From contig NZ_JAGPBB010000003.1 in NCBI RefSeq assembly GCF_018063565.1, forward strand, positions 46,160 to 110,159: a DNA stretch of 64,000 nt. The letters run 5' to 3'. Both the position numbers and the translations under genes were made by a program. Shown here piece by piece: positions 1 through 7,755 of the stretch. Below the pieces are notes generated by a model, which saw nothing but the letters and a program-made list of their open reading frames with translations, had not been told where the DNA came from and did no database searches. Positions within the stretch are counted from its first letter, which is position 1. Every line of letters begins with the position of its first letter. The DNA is from Rhodoferax sp. (GTDB lineage: Bacteria > Pseudomonadota > Gammaproteobacteria > Burkholderiales > Burkholderiaceae_C).

Positions 1-2137
1 TCACCCGTGTCAGGTTTTCTGCGGTGAGGTTGGTACTCTCACGGACCTTGCCGAATATTCCGTCGTAGGCATGGGTGATGCGATAGCTCAGGTTGCCCCT
101 GGCAAAGGTGGCTAGCGCCTGCGCCACATCGCCGATCGCGTCTTCACTGGTGTCGAGCAGTTTGTTCATGCCCGCTGACAAGGTGGCAAAAAAACCACTC
201 TTGCCCTGCAAACTCAAGCGCGGACTGAGGTCGCCTTGCGCTGCCGCGTGCACCACCACACCAATCTCGTCTTCTGCCGCGAGCTGTTCAGTGACGTCCT
301 GCCATTGCCCAACCGTACCCAATCGTGCGCCTTCAGGCGTGATGACGGGAGTTGTGGTGACGTCGTAGATCCTTCCTCCGAGTTTCATGCGGGTATGCGC
401 TACAGCAGTGAGTTGGTGCAGCCTTGTCACCGCAGCCTGTGGATCGGCATAAAACATACCGATGCTCGCACCCACCACCCGTTCCGGGTCAAAACCAGGT
501 ATGGTGGCCCGAAAACCTGCTGCGTTCTGTCGTAGCACGGTTTGCAATGCGTAGTTGGCGTAGATGACAGTGCCCTCGTCATTGGCAATCCGGACGGGCA
601 AGCTGACGTTGTCCAGCGCTGCCTTGACACGGGCGTTGTACCGGGCGGCCGTACTGGCGTGCCGCAGCGTCTGCTGGACTTTGTCAACCGCTTCGCTGAT
701 ACGCGCCTTTTGACCGGGCAAACGTTCGATGGCAACATCGAGCTGGCCCTCCGCGTATCCGGTGACCACGTCGACAATGCGATTTTTCAGTTCAATGTGG
801 GAATGAACCAGTGCATTGATGCTCTGTGCCATGGTGCCATAGACGCCAGGCAACTGACTGGCAGGCATGCGATGGTCGATGGTGCCAGCATCGTGTGCCG
901 CTGCCATATCGGTCTGGGCTTGCTGGAATCGGCACAGCACATCCTGCATATTGCCCATGGCCATCGTCAGGTGCCCAATTTCATCCAGTTGTTTCGCTTG
1001 CAGTGCAGTGCTCAGATCACCCGCAGCGATCTTGTCGGCCGCCGCGCTCACCTGGCTCAACGGGCGCACGACCATGTTGCGGATCATCAGCAACCAGGCA
1101 CCGCTGATCAGCAGCACCGTGATCAGCGCCGCCATCGCAAAGGTGTTGCGCAATAACGGCACTTCGGTGGTGTATTCGTCCAGATAGGTCCCACCTGCGA
1201 GTACCCAATCCCAGGTTTTCAGGTGGGCAAACGCCAGCACCTTGTCGCGCGCGGTTCCTGGCGCGTTGCCGGGATCCACCCAGGGGTAGCGCAGACTGCC
1301 TTCCTTCTGCTGAAGCATGTCGCGTACAAACTCGCGTCCATTGGCGTCCTGGGTGGCCAGCAGATTGCTGCCCTCGGCAGTCGGATGCACCAGCAACTGT
1401 CCCAGTGTTTCACCGGGACGCGCGTCCACGATGTAGAAGAAACCGGTCTGGCCGACTTTCAATTGACGAAGTGTGGCTTTCAGCGCGCTCAGGTAATCAG
1501 AGAAATCCAGCCCAATGAAGCTCAGCCCCACCACATGGCCCAAGGTGTCACGGATGGGTTCATACTGGGTCATGTACTGTCGGCCAAAGAGGGTCGCCAG
1601 GCCGACAAAACCGTGTCCCGCCAGCGTTGCCTGATAGCCCGGATGGGTCCGCTCGAGCAGGGTTCCAATGGCACGTTCACCCTGATCGTTTTTCAGGGAG
1701 GTGGTGATGCGAACAAAGTCGTCTCCCGTCCTGGCAAACACCGTGGCAACCGCGCCCGTCATCGCCGTGAAACGATCAACCTGTGTGAAGTCGAGGTTCA
1801 AGGCTTTGCCATCCATTCGCAGTGTTGGCGTCGGGCGCCCTTTGATGTCGATCGGGGCGGGTAGCAGCTCAAACCTACCGTTCAGACTGGTGCGAAAGGC
1901 GTTTGACAAGTCCTGGCTGCGTTTGCGCAGGTCACGCTCGCTGCTGGCGATCATTTCCACCAGCATTTTGGTCTTGTCCGAGACCTCTTGTGTCGCGCGT
2001 AGTTGCATGGTCAGCGAGACTGCGTAGGTGATGGACAGAACGCCCAGCGTCATTACCGTCGCCACCAGCAAGAGGTTGCTGAGCGCCAGCTTGGCGCCCA
2101 ATCCCATGCGTTGCCAACGGTTCAAAGTCTTGGACAT
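1..2137 (-). CDS. Methyl-accepting chemotaxis protein, N-terminal part (truncated by window edge)
   Basis: Membrane chemoreceptor; about 712 codons are visible and the C-terminal signalling tip lies beyond the left edge. The N-terminus (LGAKLALSNLLLVATVM) is a membrane segment. It is followed by a periplasmic Cache-like sensor of about 270 residues (FARTGDDFVRI, GTLLERTHPGY, GLSFIGLDFSDYL, PWVDPG), a second membrane segment (ITVLLISGAWLLMI), a HAMP linker, a PAS-like domain (VRIANDEGTVIYANYALQ) and a further HAMP-like repeat (AQGDLSPRLSL). The Cache type suggests binding of a small organic ligand; the PAS suggests an additional cytosolic input. The ATG is preceded by a GAGGAAAT ribosome-binding sequence. 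A perfect FNR/ANR box lies 64-77 bases upstream, so oxygen-dependent expression is likely (inference). The ligand cannot be named. Confidence 0.93.
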   Translation of the reverse strand, partial: MSKTLNRWQRMGLGAKLALSNLLLVATVMTLGVLSITYAVSLTMQLRATQEVSDKTKMLVEMIASSERDLRKRSQDLSNAFRTSLNGRFELLPAPIDIKGRPTPTLRMDGKALNLDFTQVDRFTAMTGAVATVFARTGDDFVRITTSLKNDQGERAIGTLLERTHPGYQATLAGHGFVGLATLFGRQYMTQYEPIRDTLGHVVGLSFIGLDFSDYLSALKATLRQLKVGQTGFFYIVDARPGETLGQLLVHPTAEGSNLLATQDANGREFVRDMLQQKEGSLRYPWVDPGNAPGTARDKVLAFAHLKTWDWVLAGGTYLDEYTTEVPLLRNTFAMAALITVLLISGAWLLMIRNMVVRPLSQVSAAADKIAAGDLSTALQAKQLDEIGHLTMAMGNMQDVLCRFQQAQTDMAAAHDAGTIDHRMPASQLPGVYGTMAQSINALVHSHIELKNRIVDVVTGYAEGQLDVAIERLPGQKARISEAVDKVQQTLRHASTAARYNARVKAALDNVSLPVRIANDEGTVIYANYALQTVLRQNAAGFRATIPGFDPERVVGASIGMFYADPQAAVTRLHQLTAVAHTRMKLGGRIYDVTTTPVITPEGARLGTVGQWQDVTEQLAAEDEIGVVVHAAAQGDLSPRLSLQGKSGFFATLSAGMNKLLDTSEDAIGDVAQALATFARGNLSYRITHAYDGIFGKVRESTNLTAENLTRV

Positions 2138-2173
2138 GACGAAATTTCCTCAGTGCTTTGTACCAAAAGGTTC

Positions 2174-2214
2174 ATCGTAATCAAACCGTGGTCACTGGCT
2201 TTGATGTGCATCAA
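2174..2214 (-). promoter_or_regulatory. FNR/ANR box with class-II promoter geometry for the chemoreceptor gene
   Basis: TTGAT-GTGC-ATCAA at 2201-2214 is a perfect match to the FNR/ANR/CRP-type consensus TTGATNNNNATCAA. On the minus strand a -10-like TACGAT (2174-2179) is centred 31 bases downstream of the box centre, close to the 32 expected when FNR sits at -41.5. The implied start near 2167 gives a leader of about 30 bases. No comparably placed -10 is seen towards comEC. The geometry favours activation of the chemoreceptor under low oxygen. Confidence 0.65.
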
Positions 2215-2252
2215 AAAGGCGATGAGCCGTCACATGCCGTTAGCATCCACGT

Positions 2253-4682
2253 ATGCCCTGGCCCCATCACCCTCCGATGAACCGTTCGCAGTCGGCTGGG
2301 ATGACAGCGGCGCTGTGGGGTATTTTGCTGGGCAGTGCTGTCCAATTGCATCAGACGGCTTTGTGGTCGATTTGGATCTATGCGGCTTTCGCGGCATCAG
2401 CGCCTCTTTTGTTTGGTTTCAATGCTATTTACTTGAATAGCTTGGCGCACCACTCCGCGAGCCGTTGGTGTTGGCTGGCTGCGTTTGCCCTGTTGGCTTT
2501 TGCCACCACGGGCATGCGTGCCAGCCATTTCGAGAGCCGGACCCTGTCACCTGCCTTGGAGGGACTTGACCTGCGGTTGACCGGCACCGTGGCTGCGATG
2601 CCACAGGCGTTTGCGTTGGGTGAGCGCTTCAGATTTGCACCAGACAGCGCCATCAGGGCGGGCCAAGCCGTCACCTTGCCTGCCTTGATCGATTTGACCT
2701 GGTACGGTTCGCAGGCGCCTTCATCTGAGGAGTCTGGCGCGGGGGTGCTGGCAAGCCCGCGCCTGCCAGCGGCACCGCGGGCCGGTGAGCGATGGCAGTT
2801 CAGTGTGCGGCTCAAGGCGGTGCATGGCAGCGTCAACCCTTATGGTTTTGACTATGAGCTTTGGCAGTGGGAGCAAGGTGTGCAAGCCACTGGCTACGTG
2901 CGCAATGGTGCCAGCGACCCACTCCCTGTCCGGTTGGCGACCGGCGTTGGTTATCCGATGGCGCGCTGGCGTGAACAGGTGCGCCAGCGCATCATGGAAC
3001 GGTTGCCCGATCCGCAAAGCAGTGGTTTGATAGCGGCCTTGGTGGTAGGCGACCAGCGCGCCATCGATCGTGATGACTGGCTTGTGTTTCGTGCGACCGG
3101 GGTGGCTCACCTGGTCAGCATTTCAGGTTTGCACATCACCATGTTTGCCTGGCTGGCAGCACGTGTGGTGGGTTGGCTGTGGCGACGCTCAAGCTGGCTC
3201 TGCCTGCGCTTGCCGGCTGTGCACGCCGCGCTGCTGGGTGGCGTCGGGCTGGCCCTGTTCTATGCCCTGTTCAGTGGTTTTGGTGTGCCGGCACAGCGCA
3301 CCATTTTGATGCTGGCCTGCGTGGGTCTGTTGCGGCTCAGTGGGACGCGCTGGCCATGGCCTTCAGTTTGGCTGCTGGCGTGTGCTGCCGTGGTGGTGCT
3401 TGATCCGTGGGCGATGCTGCAAGCAGGTTTCTGGCTCAGTTTTGTCGCAGTTGGCATCCTGTTCGCTACTGATTACGAAGCTTTGAAACGTCATGAAAAT
3501 TGGGCTGGAGGTCATTTTTATACTTTTTTTATGGAGCAGTGGGTGATCACGCTGGCACTCACACCGTTGTCGCTGCTGTTGTTCGGGCAGGTGTCTTTGG
3601 TGGGTATACCCGCCAATGCTTTGGCCATCCCTTGGATCACACTGCTGGTGACGCCGGCCGCAATGCTGGGTGTGCTGCTGCCTGGCTTGTGGGAAATGAC
3701 GGCCATCGCCGTGTCTTGGATGATGCTGGTGCTGGCATGGTTGGCGGGTCTGCCATGGGCGGTGTGGTCGGTGGCACAAGCACCGCTGTGGGCTGCTGTG
3801 GTGGCATTGCTCGGTGGTTTTGTGATGGCCATGCGCTTGCCCTGGTCGCTGCGCGTGTTGGGTTTGCCCATGGTGTTGCCAGTGGTGTGGTGGCAGATGC
3901 CGGTGCCGGCATGGGGTGAATTCGATGTGTTGGCGGCAGACGTGGGGCAGGGCAGTGCCGTGTTGGTACGAACATCCGGGCACGCATTGATGTTTGATGC
4001 CGGACCGCGATACGGTGAGGGCAGCGATGCGGGCCAGCGGGTGCTGGCACCCATGCTGCGCGCGTTGGGTGTGCAACTCGATACGCTGCTCCTCAGCCAT
4101 CGCGACAGCGACCATGTGGGTGGCGCGCCAGCTGTACTCGCCATGCAATCCGGTACCACGTTGTTGAGCTCATTTGCCGATGCCGCAGAGTCCGGAGTTT
4201 TGTGCCGGGCAGGCCAGCATTGGCGTTGGGACGGTGTCGACTTTCGGGTGCTTCATCCGCCTCCCGAGATGCTCCAGCCGCAGCGCAATACCAACGCCGC
4301 GAGTTGTGTGCTGCATGTTTCAAATGGGGAGTCTGCGGCCTTGCTGACAGGCGATATTGAAGTAGCGCAGGAGGCTGGCCTGGCAGCCACCAACCTTGTC
4401 AAGGCCGATCTGCTGGTGGTTCCCCATCATGGCAGCAAGACATCGAGCAGTGCGCAGTTTCTGGATGCGGTCAGTCCGCGCGTGGCAGTTGTGCAGGCAG
4501 GGTATCGCAATCGCTTCGGGCATCCTGATCCGCTGGTGCTGGCCCGTTACCGTGAGCGGGGTATTTTGGTGCTCGATACGCCTCATTGCGGTGCGGTGAT
4601 GTGGCGCTCTGGGTCCGACCCCTTATCGACCTGTCAGCGTCAGCAGTCACCCCGGTACTGGCACCACCGTGTCCCGAATTAG
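2253..4682 (+). CDS. comEC: DNA internalization competence protein ComEC/Rec2
   Basis: Inner-membrane channel protein that passes single-stranded DNA into the cytoplasm during natural transformation. The 809 residues show the family order. An N-terminal membrane and DUF4131 region comes first (LLGSAVQLHQTALW, LTGTVAAMPQ). The polytopic Competence core follows (LVVGDQRAIDRDDW, GVAHLVSISGLHITM). A C-terminal metallo-beta-lactamase-like domain carries DVGQGSAVLV, the metal-binding SHRDSDHVGG, LLTGDIE and VVPHHGSKTSSS. Length is typical of proteobacterial ComEC. Around residues 404-427 an AT-rich stretch matching a dispersed repeat encodes an atypical segment (DYEALKRHENWAGGHFY). The start at 2253 is the first reasonable ATG; 2301 is an in-frame alternative. 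It is transcribed away from the chemoreceptor gene. Confidence 0.95.
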   Translation: MPWPHHPPMNRSQSAGMTAALWGILLGSAVQLHQTALWSIWIYAAFAASAPLLFGFNAIYLNSLAHHSASRWCWLAAFALLAFATTGMRASHFESRTLSPALEGLDLRLTGTVAAMPQAFALGERFRFAPDSAIRAGQAVTLPALIDLTWYGSQAPSSEESGAGVLASPRLPAAPRAGERWQFSVRLKAVHGSVNPYGFDYELWQWEQGVQATGYVRNGASDPLPVRLATGVGYPMARWREQVRQRIMERLPDPQSSGLIAALVVGDQRAIDRDDWLVFRATGVAHLVSISGLHITMFAWLAARVVGWLWRRSSWLCLRLPAVHAALLGGVGLALFYALFSGFGVPAQRTILMLACVGLLRLSGTRWPWPSVWLLACAAVVVLDPWAMLQAGFWLSFVAVGILFATDYEALKRHENWAGGHFYTFFMEQWVITLALTPLSLLLFGQVSLVGIPANALAIPWITLLVTPAAMLGVLLPGLWEMTAIAVSWMMLVLAWLAGLPWAVWSVAQAPLWAAVVALLGGFVMAMRLPWSLRVLGLPMVLPVVWWQMPVPAWGEFDVLAADVGQGSAVLVRTSGHALMFDAGPRYGEGSDAGQRVLAPMLRALGVQLDTLLLSHRDSDHVGGAPAVLAMQSGTTLLSSFADAAESGVLCRAGQHWRWDGVDFRVLHPPPEMLQPQRNTNAASCVLHVSNGESAALLTGDIEVAQEAGLAATNLVKADLLVVPHHGSKTSSSAQFLDAVSPRVAVVQAGYRNRFGHPDPLVLARYRERGILVLDTPHCGAVMWRSGSDPLSTCQRQQSPRYWHHRVPN
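3463..3530 (+). repeat. Dispersed AT-rich repeat copy inside comEC
   Basis: An AT-rich stretch in otherwise GC-rich comEC. It has the left part CGCTACTGATTACGAAGC and a right end GGGCTGGAGGTCATTTTTA, resembling the GCGCTAGAGGCC end of copies at 34268, 37482, 44472, 51699 and 58003. It keeps the comEC frame open and adds a polar segment between membrane helices. Assignment is by eye. Confidence 0.5.
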
Positions 4683-4740
4683 GGCATTGTTGATTGGCCT
4701 TGTGCTGGTAGTCCCTGCTAAGCGACAAACAGCCACGCCA

Positions 4741-4795
4741 TGCACCCACACGGTGCGACGACTCTCATGCCTTTTCGTTGCACCAAGTCGGTGCC
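4741..4795 (+). promoter_or_regulatory. Two tandem NtrC-type enhancer sites
   Basis: TGCACC-CACAC-GGTGCG at 4741-4757 and TGCACC-AAGTC-GGTGCC at 4779-4795 each match the NtrC consensus TGCACC-N5-GGTGCA at 11 of 12 arm positions. They are spaced 38 bases apart on the same face-like phasing seen at NtrC enhancers. Both lie between comEC and the ATP-grasp gene. Binding by NtrC is inference from the motif. Confidence 0.65.
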
Positions 4796-4826
4796 TCCGG
4801 ATGGCGCCAATGTGCGACGCGATCTG

Positions 4827-4842
4827 TGGCCATCGCGTTGCT
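4827..4842 (+). promoter_or_regulatory. Candidate sigma-54 promoter (TGGC-N7-TTGCT)
   Basis: TGGCCATCGCGTTGCT has the TGGC (-24) and TTGC (-12) blocks at the correct spacing for RpoN. It would start transcription near 4853, placing the two NtrC-type sites at about -66 and -104. The leader would be about 235 bases. The middle ACGR block does not match, so this is one of two candidates. Confidence 0.5.
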
Positions 4843-5046
4843 TGGGTCGCGTCGTGCGTCCCATCCGGTGGCAGGAGGCGCGCGAAGAAAATAGCGTACC
4901 AGCCCATTCGACTGGACGGATGCGCGTTTTCAGTCTGGTCCAAGGTTGGCCGCAGATCGGGCTGATCCAGGGTGGTCCATGCCGGATTGGGCGAAACACC
5001 CATTGTCATGAATTGTTGTCAAAGCCCGCATTAATGTTGTCGGGAT

Positions 5047-5062
5047 AGGCCTGAAACTTGCT
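5047..5062 (+). promoter_or_regulatory. Second candidate sigma-54 promoter next to the ATP-grasp start
   Basis: AGGCCTGAAACTTGCT matches the RpoN consensus in GGC, the GR pair and TTGCT with correct spacing. It would initiate near 5073, leaving only about 15 leader bases before the ATG at 5088 with AGGAGAA at the very 5' end. The NtrC-type sites would then sit about 280-330 bases upstream. It is an alternative to the site at 4827. Confidence 0.4.
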
Positions 5063-5087
5063 AAGCTTGGTGCAGGAGAAACGATTC

Positions 5088-6602
5088 ATGCAGAAATTTG
5101 ACGAGATGTACACCCGCCTGCCCTATGAGTTCTTCAGCAAGGGTGCGCAAATTCGCGATCATTACAAAATCTATGATGCGTGGTTGGCCCGACAGCCTGG
5201 CGACATGATGGCCAAACGACGCGAAGAAGCCGAGATGATCTTTCGGCGGGTGGGCATCACCTTTGCGGTTTATGGCGAAAAGGACGAAGAGGGTGCCGGA
5301 ACCGAGCGGCTGATTCCGTTTGATCTGATCCCGCGCATCATTCCAGCGCACGAATGGACCAGCATGGCGCGTGGACTGGAGCAGCGGGTGACGGCGCTGA
5401 ACCGCTTTATTTTTGACATCTACCATGAGCAGGAGATCATTCAGGCGGGCATCGTGCCGCGTGAACAGATCGAAAACAACGCGCAGTTCCGTCCCGAGAT
5501 GGTGGGGGTGGCAATTCCCAATCAGACCTACTCGAATATTTCAGGGATTGACATCGTGCGGGCACCCAATGCCGCTGGTGAGGGAGAGTATTACGTGCTG
5601 GAGGACAACCTGCGCGTGCCCAGCGGCGTGAGTTACATGCTGGAAGACCGCAAGATGATGATGCGGCTGTTTCCAGACCTGTTTTCGGCCCATCGGGTCG
5701 CGCCCATCGCCCATTACCCCGACTTGCTGCTGGAGACTTTGCGGGCCAGCAGCCCGGCCACCACCGCCGAACCGACGGTGGTGGTGCTGACACCCGGAAT
5801 GTACAACAGCGCCTATTTCGAGCATGCCTTTTTGGCGCAGCAAATGGGCGTGGAACTGGTGGAAGGCCAGGATTTGATGGTCAAGGACAACTTTGTCTAC
5901 ATGCGAACAACCCGCGGGCCGAAACGGGTGGACGTGATTTACCGGCGCGTGGATGACGATTTTCTCGACCCGACGGTGTTTCGACCCACTTCGACATTGG
6001 GTTGTGCCGGCCTGATGGACGCGTATCGGGCGGGTAATGTCACCATCAGCAACGCGGTTGGCACCGGCATTGCCGACGACAAGTCCATTTATCCCTATGT
6101 GCCGCAGATGATTGAGTTTTACCTTGGTGAGAAACCGATTCTCAACAATGTCCCCACCTTCATGTGCCGCAAGAAAGACGATTTGGCCTACACGCTGGCC
6201 AACCTGAAGGATCTGGTTGTCAAAGAGGTGCATGGTGCGGGGGGGTATGGCATGTTGGTTGGCCCCGCTGCCACAGCGGCCGAGATTGAAGATTTCCGCA
6301 AGGCACTGCTGGCCAATCCCAGCGGCTACATTGCGCAGCCGACCCTGAGTTTGTCAAGCTGTCCGACCTTTGTCGAAAGTGGTATTGCGCCACGCCATAT
6401 TGACCTGCGGCCTTATGTGTTGTCGGCCAAAACGGTGCAAATGGTGCCCGGAGGGCTGACCCGGGTCGCGCTCAAGGACGGCTCGCTGGTGGTCAACTCC
6501 TCACAGGGCGGTGGCACCAAAGATACCTGGATTCTCGAAGACGATGCCGCGCCAACTGAAGCTGCTGTACCGGCGCGCCAGGCGCAGCAGCAGTCCAGTT
6601 GA
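5088..6602 (+). CDS. Circularly permuted ATP-grasp family protein (DUF404/DUF407 type)
   Basis: 504-residue member of the circularly permuted ATP-grasp type 2 family, predicted to ligate a carboxylate to an amine using ATP; the substrate is unknown. Typical stretches are YEFFSKGAQIRDHYKIYDAW near the N-terminus, IPFDLIPRIIPAHEW, the ATP-grasp core (YYVLEDNLRVPSGVSYM, PYVPQMIEFYLGEKPIL, LVVKEVHGAGGYGMLVGP) and a C-terminal RPYVLSAKTVQMVPGGLTRV. The ATG at 5088 is chosen because AGGAGAA precedes it by 8 bases and family members begin near this point. It is followed immediately by an alpha-E gene, the usual partner. The upstream region carries NtrC and sigma-54-like elements, so nitrogen control is likely (inference). 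Confidence 0.9.
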   Translation: MQKFDEMYTRLPYEFFSKGAQIRDHYKIYDAWLARQPGDMMAKRREEAEMIFRRVGITFAVYGEKDEEGAGTERLIPFDLIPRIIPAHEWTSMARGLEQRVTALNRFIFDIYHEQEIIQAGIVPREQIENNAQFRPEMVGVAIPNQTYSNISGIDIVRAPNAAGEGEYYVLEDNLRVPSGVSYMLEDRKMMMRLFPDLFSAHRVAPIAHYPDLLLETLRASSPATTAEPTVVVLTPGMYNSAYFEHAFLAQQMGVELVEGQDLMVKDNFVYMRTTRGPKRVDVIYRRVDDDFLDPTVFRPTSTLGCAGLMDAYRAGNVTISNAVGTGIADDKSIYPYVPQMIEFYLGEKPILNNVPTFMCRKKDDLAYTLANLKDLVVKEVHGAGGYGMLVGPAATAAEIEDFRKALLANPSGYIAQPTLSLSSCPTFVESGIAPRHIDLRPYVLSAKTVQMVPGGLTRVALKDGSLVVNSSQGGGTKDTWILEDDAAPTEAAVPARQAQQQSS

Positions 6603-6646
6603 CTGAAACGACACCGGTTGCCCCATTTTGTTTTCTGAAAGCGCGT

Positions 6647-7606
6647 ATGTTGTCAAGAACCGCCGATCACCTTTTCTGGATGAACCGTTACACCGAGCGT
6701 GCCGAAAATACGGCCCGACTGCTCGATGTCAACTACCAGACCTCGCTTTTGCCACAGTCGGAGGCGGTGGCGCTTGCTGGCTGGCAGGGTCTGCTTTCCA
6801 TCAGCGAACTGTTGCTCAGTTACCGGGACAAACACGGTGACATCCGTGCCAAGGAGGTGATGGACTTCATGGTGAAGGACGAAAGCAATCCATCGTCCAT
6901 CCTGTCGTGTCTGGGTGCTGCCCGAGAAAATGCCCGAGCCGTGCGGGGCACGCTGACCACCGAAGTCTGGGAAACGCAGAACCAGACCTGGCTGGAGGTC
7001 AAGCGCATGATCAAAAACGGTGAGTTTGAGCAGGATCCCGCGCAGTTTTTTGAGTGGGTCAAGTTTCGCTCGCATCTGTCGCGCGGGGTAACCGTGGGCA
7101 CCATGTTGATGGATGAGGCCTTGCATTTCATGCGTTTGGGCACCTTTCTGGAGCGGGCAGACAACACCGCACGGCTGGTGGATGTCAAGTTCCACGCTGT
7201 TGAGAGTGACTTTTATGGCACGGCCAACGAAAAAGATCAGGAGTATGACTTTTACCACTGGAGCGCCATCTTGCGCAGCGTCAGTGGGTTTGAGGTGTAT
7301 CGCAAGGTTTATCGCGACGTGATTCGCCCGGAGCGGGTGGCTGAACTGCTGATATTGCGTTCAGACATGCCACGCAGCCTGCATGCCAGCCTCAATGAGG
7401 TGGTGAGCAACCTGCGCATGGTGGCCAATGACCAGTCGGTTGAGACCCACCGCCGGGCCGGCAAACTGCGTGCCGAATTGCAATACGGACGCATTGACGA
7501 GATTCTGGCGACCGGTTTGCACGCCTATCTGACCCAGTTTCTGGACCGGATCAATGACCTGGGTGCCTGTATCAGTCGGGACTTTCTGGTGCCCATGCCT
7601 GGCTGA
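6647..7606 (+). CDS. Alpha-E domain-containing protein (DUF403)
   Basis: 319-residue all-helical alpha-E protein, the standard partner of circularly permuted ATP-grasp proteins in predicted peptide-forming systems; its activity is unknown. The start MLSRTADHLFWMNRYTERAE is the characteristic family N-terminus, which decides for ATG 6647. An upstream TTG at 6599 overlapping the ATP-grasp stop would add 16 residues unlike the family. Other family stretches are LSRGVTVGTMLMDEALHF, LERADNTARLVDVKFH and SWRAVL-like YHWSAILRSVSGFE. It is co-directional with and 44 bases from the ATP-grasp gene, so they are probably one transcript. The transglutaminase gene often found third in such operons is not here. 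Confidence 0.9.
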   Translation: MLSRTADHLFWMNRYTERAENTARLLDVNYQTSLLPQSEAVALAGWQGLLSISELLLSYRDKHGDIRAKEVMDFMVKDESNPSSILSCLGAARENARAVRGTLTTEVWETQNQTWLEVKRMIKNGEFEQDPAQFFEWVKFRSHLSRGVTVGTMLMDEALHFMRLGTFLERADNTARLVDVKFHAVESDFYGTANEKDQEYDFYHWSAILRSVSGFEVYRKVYRDVIRPERVAELLILRSDMPRSLHASLNEVVSNLRMVANDQSVETHRRAGKLRAELQYGRIDEILATGLHAYLTQFLDRINDLGACISRDFLVPMPG

Positions 7607-7755
7607 TGCAAGGGCCACTGCACTTGGCTCTACGCCAGGTGTTTGCTGCTCAAGCTTGCCTTCCGGCCAGATCTCGCGCTGCTTCTGGGGCATACTCGTG
7701 CCTGCAAACCCGCAGGTCTTGCGGTGACCAGCGGACAGAACTGAAAGAGATTTGG

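Larger units (their letters stand above)
4683..5087. other. 405-base non-coding stretch upstream of the ATP-grasp operon
   Basis: No convincing gene is present; the short open frames here have no family features. The stretch holds two TGCACC-N5-GGTGC inverted repeats and two sigma-54-like -24/-12 elements, listed separately. Its length and content suit a long regulatory region. Confidence 0.6.

Noticed and set aside
7606-7755. N-terminal extension of the HDOD protein overlapping the alpha-E stop
   Set aside because: No family similarity or ribosome site; ATG 7756 has a good upstream site.
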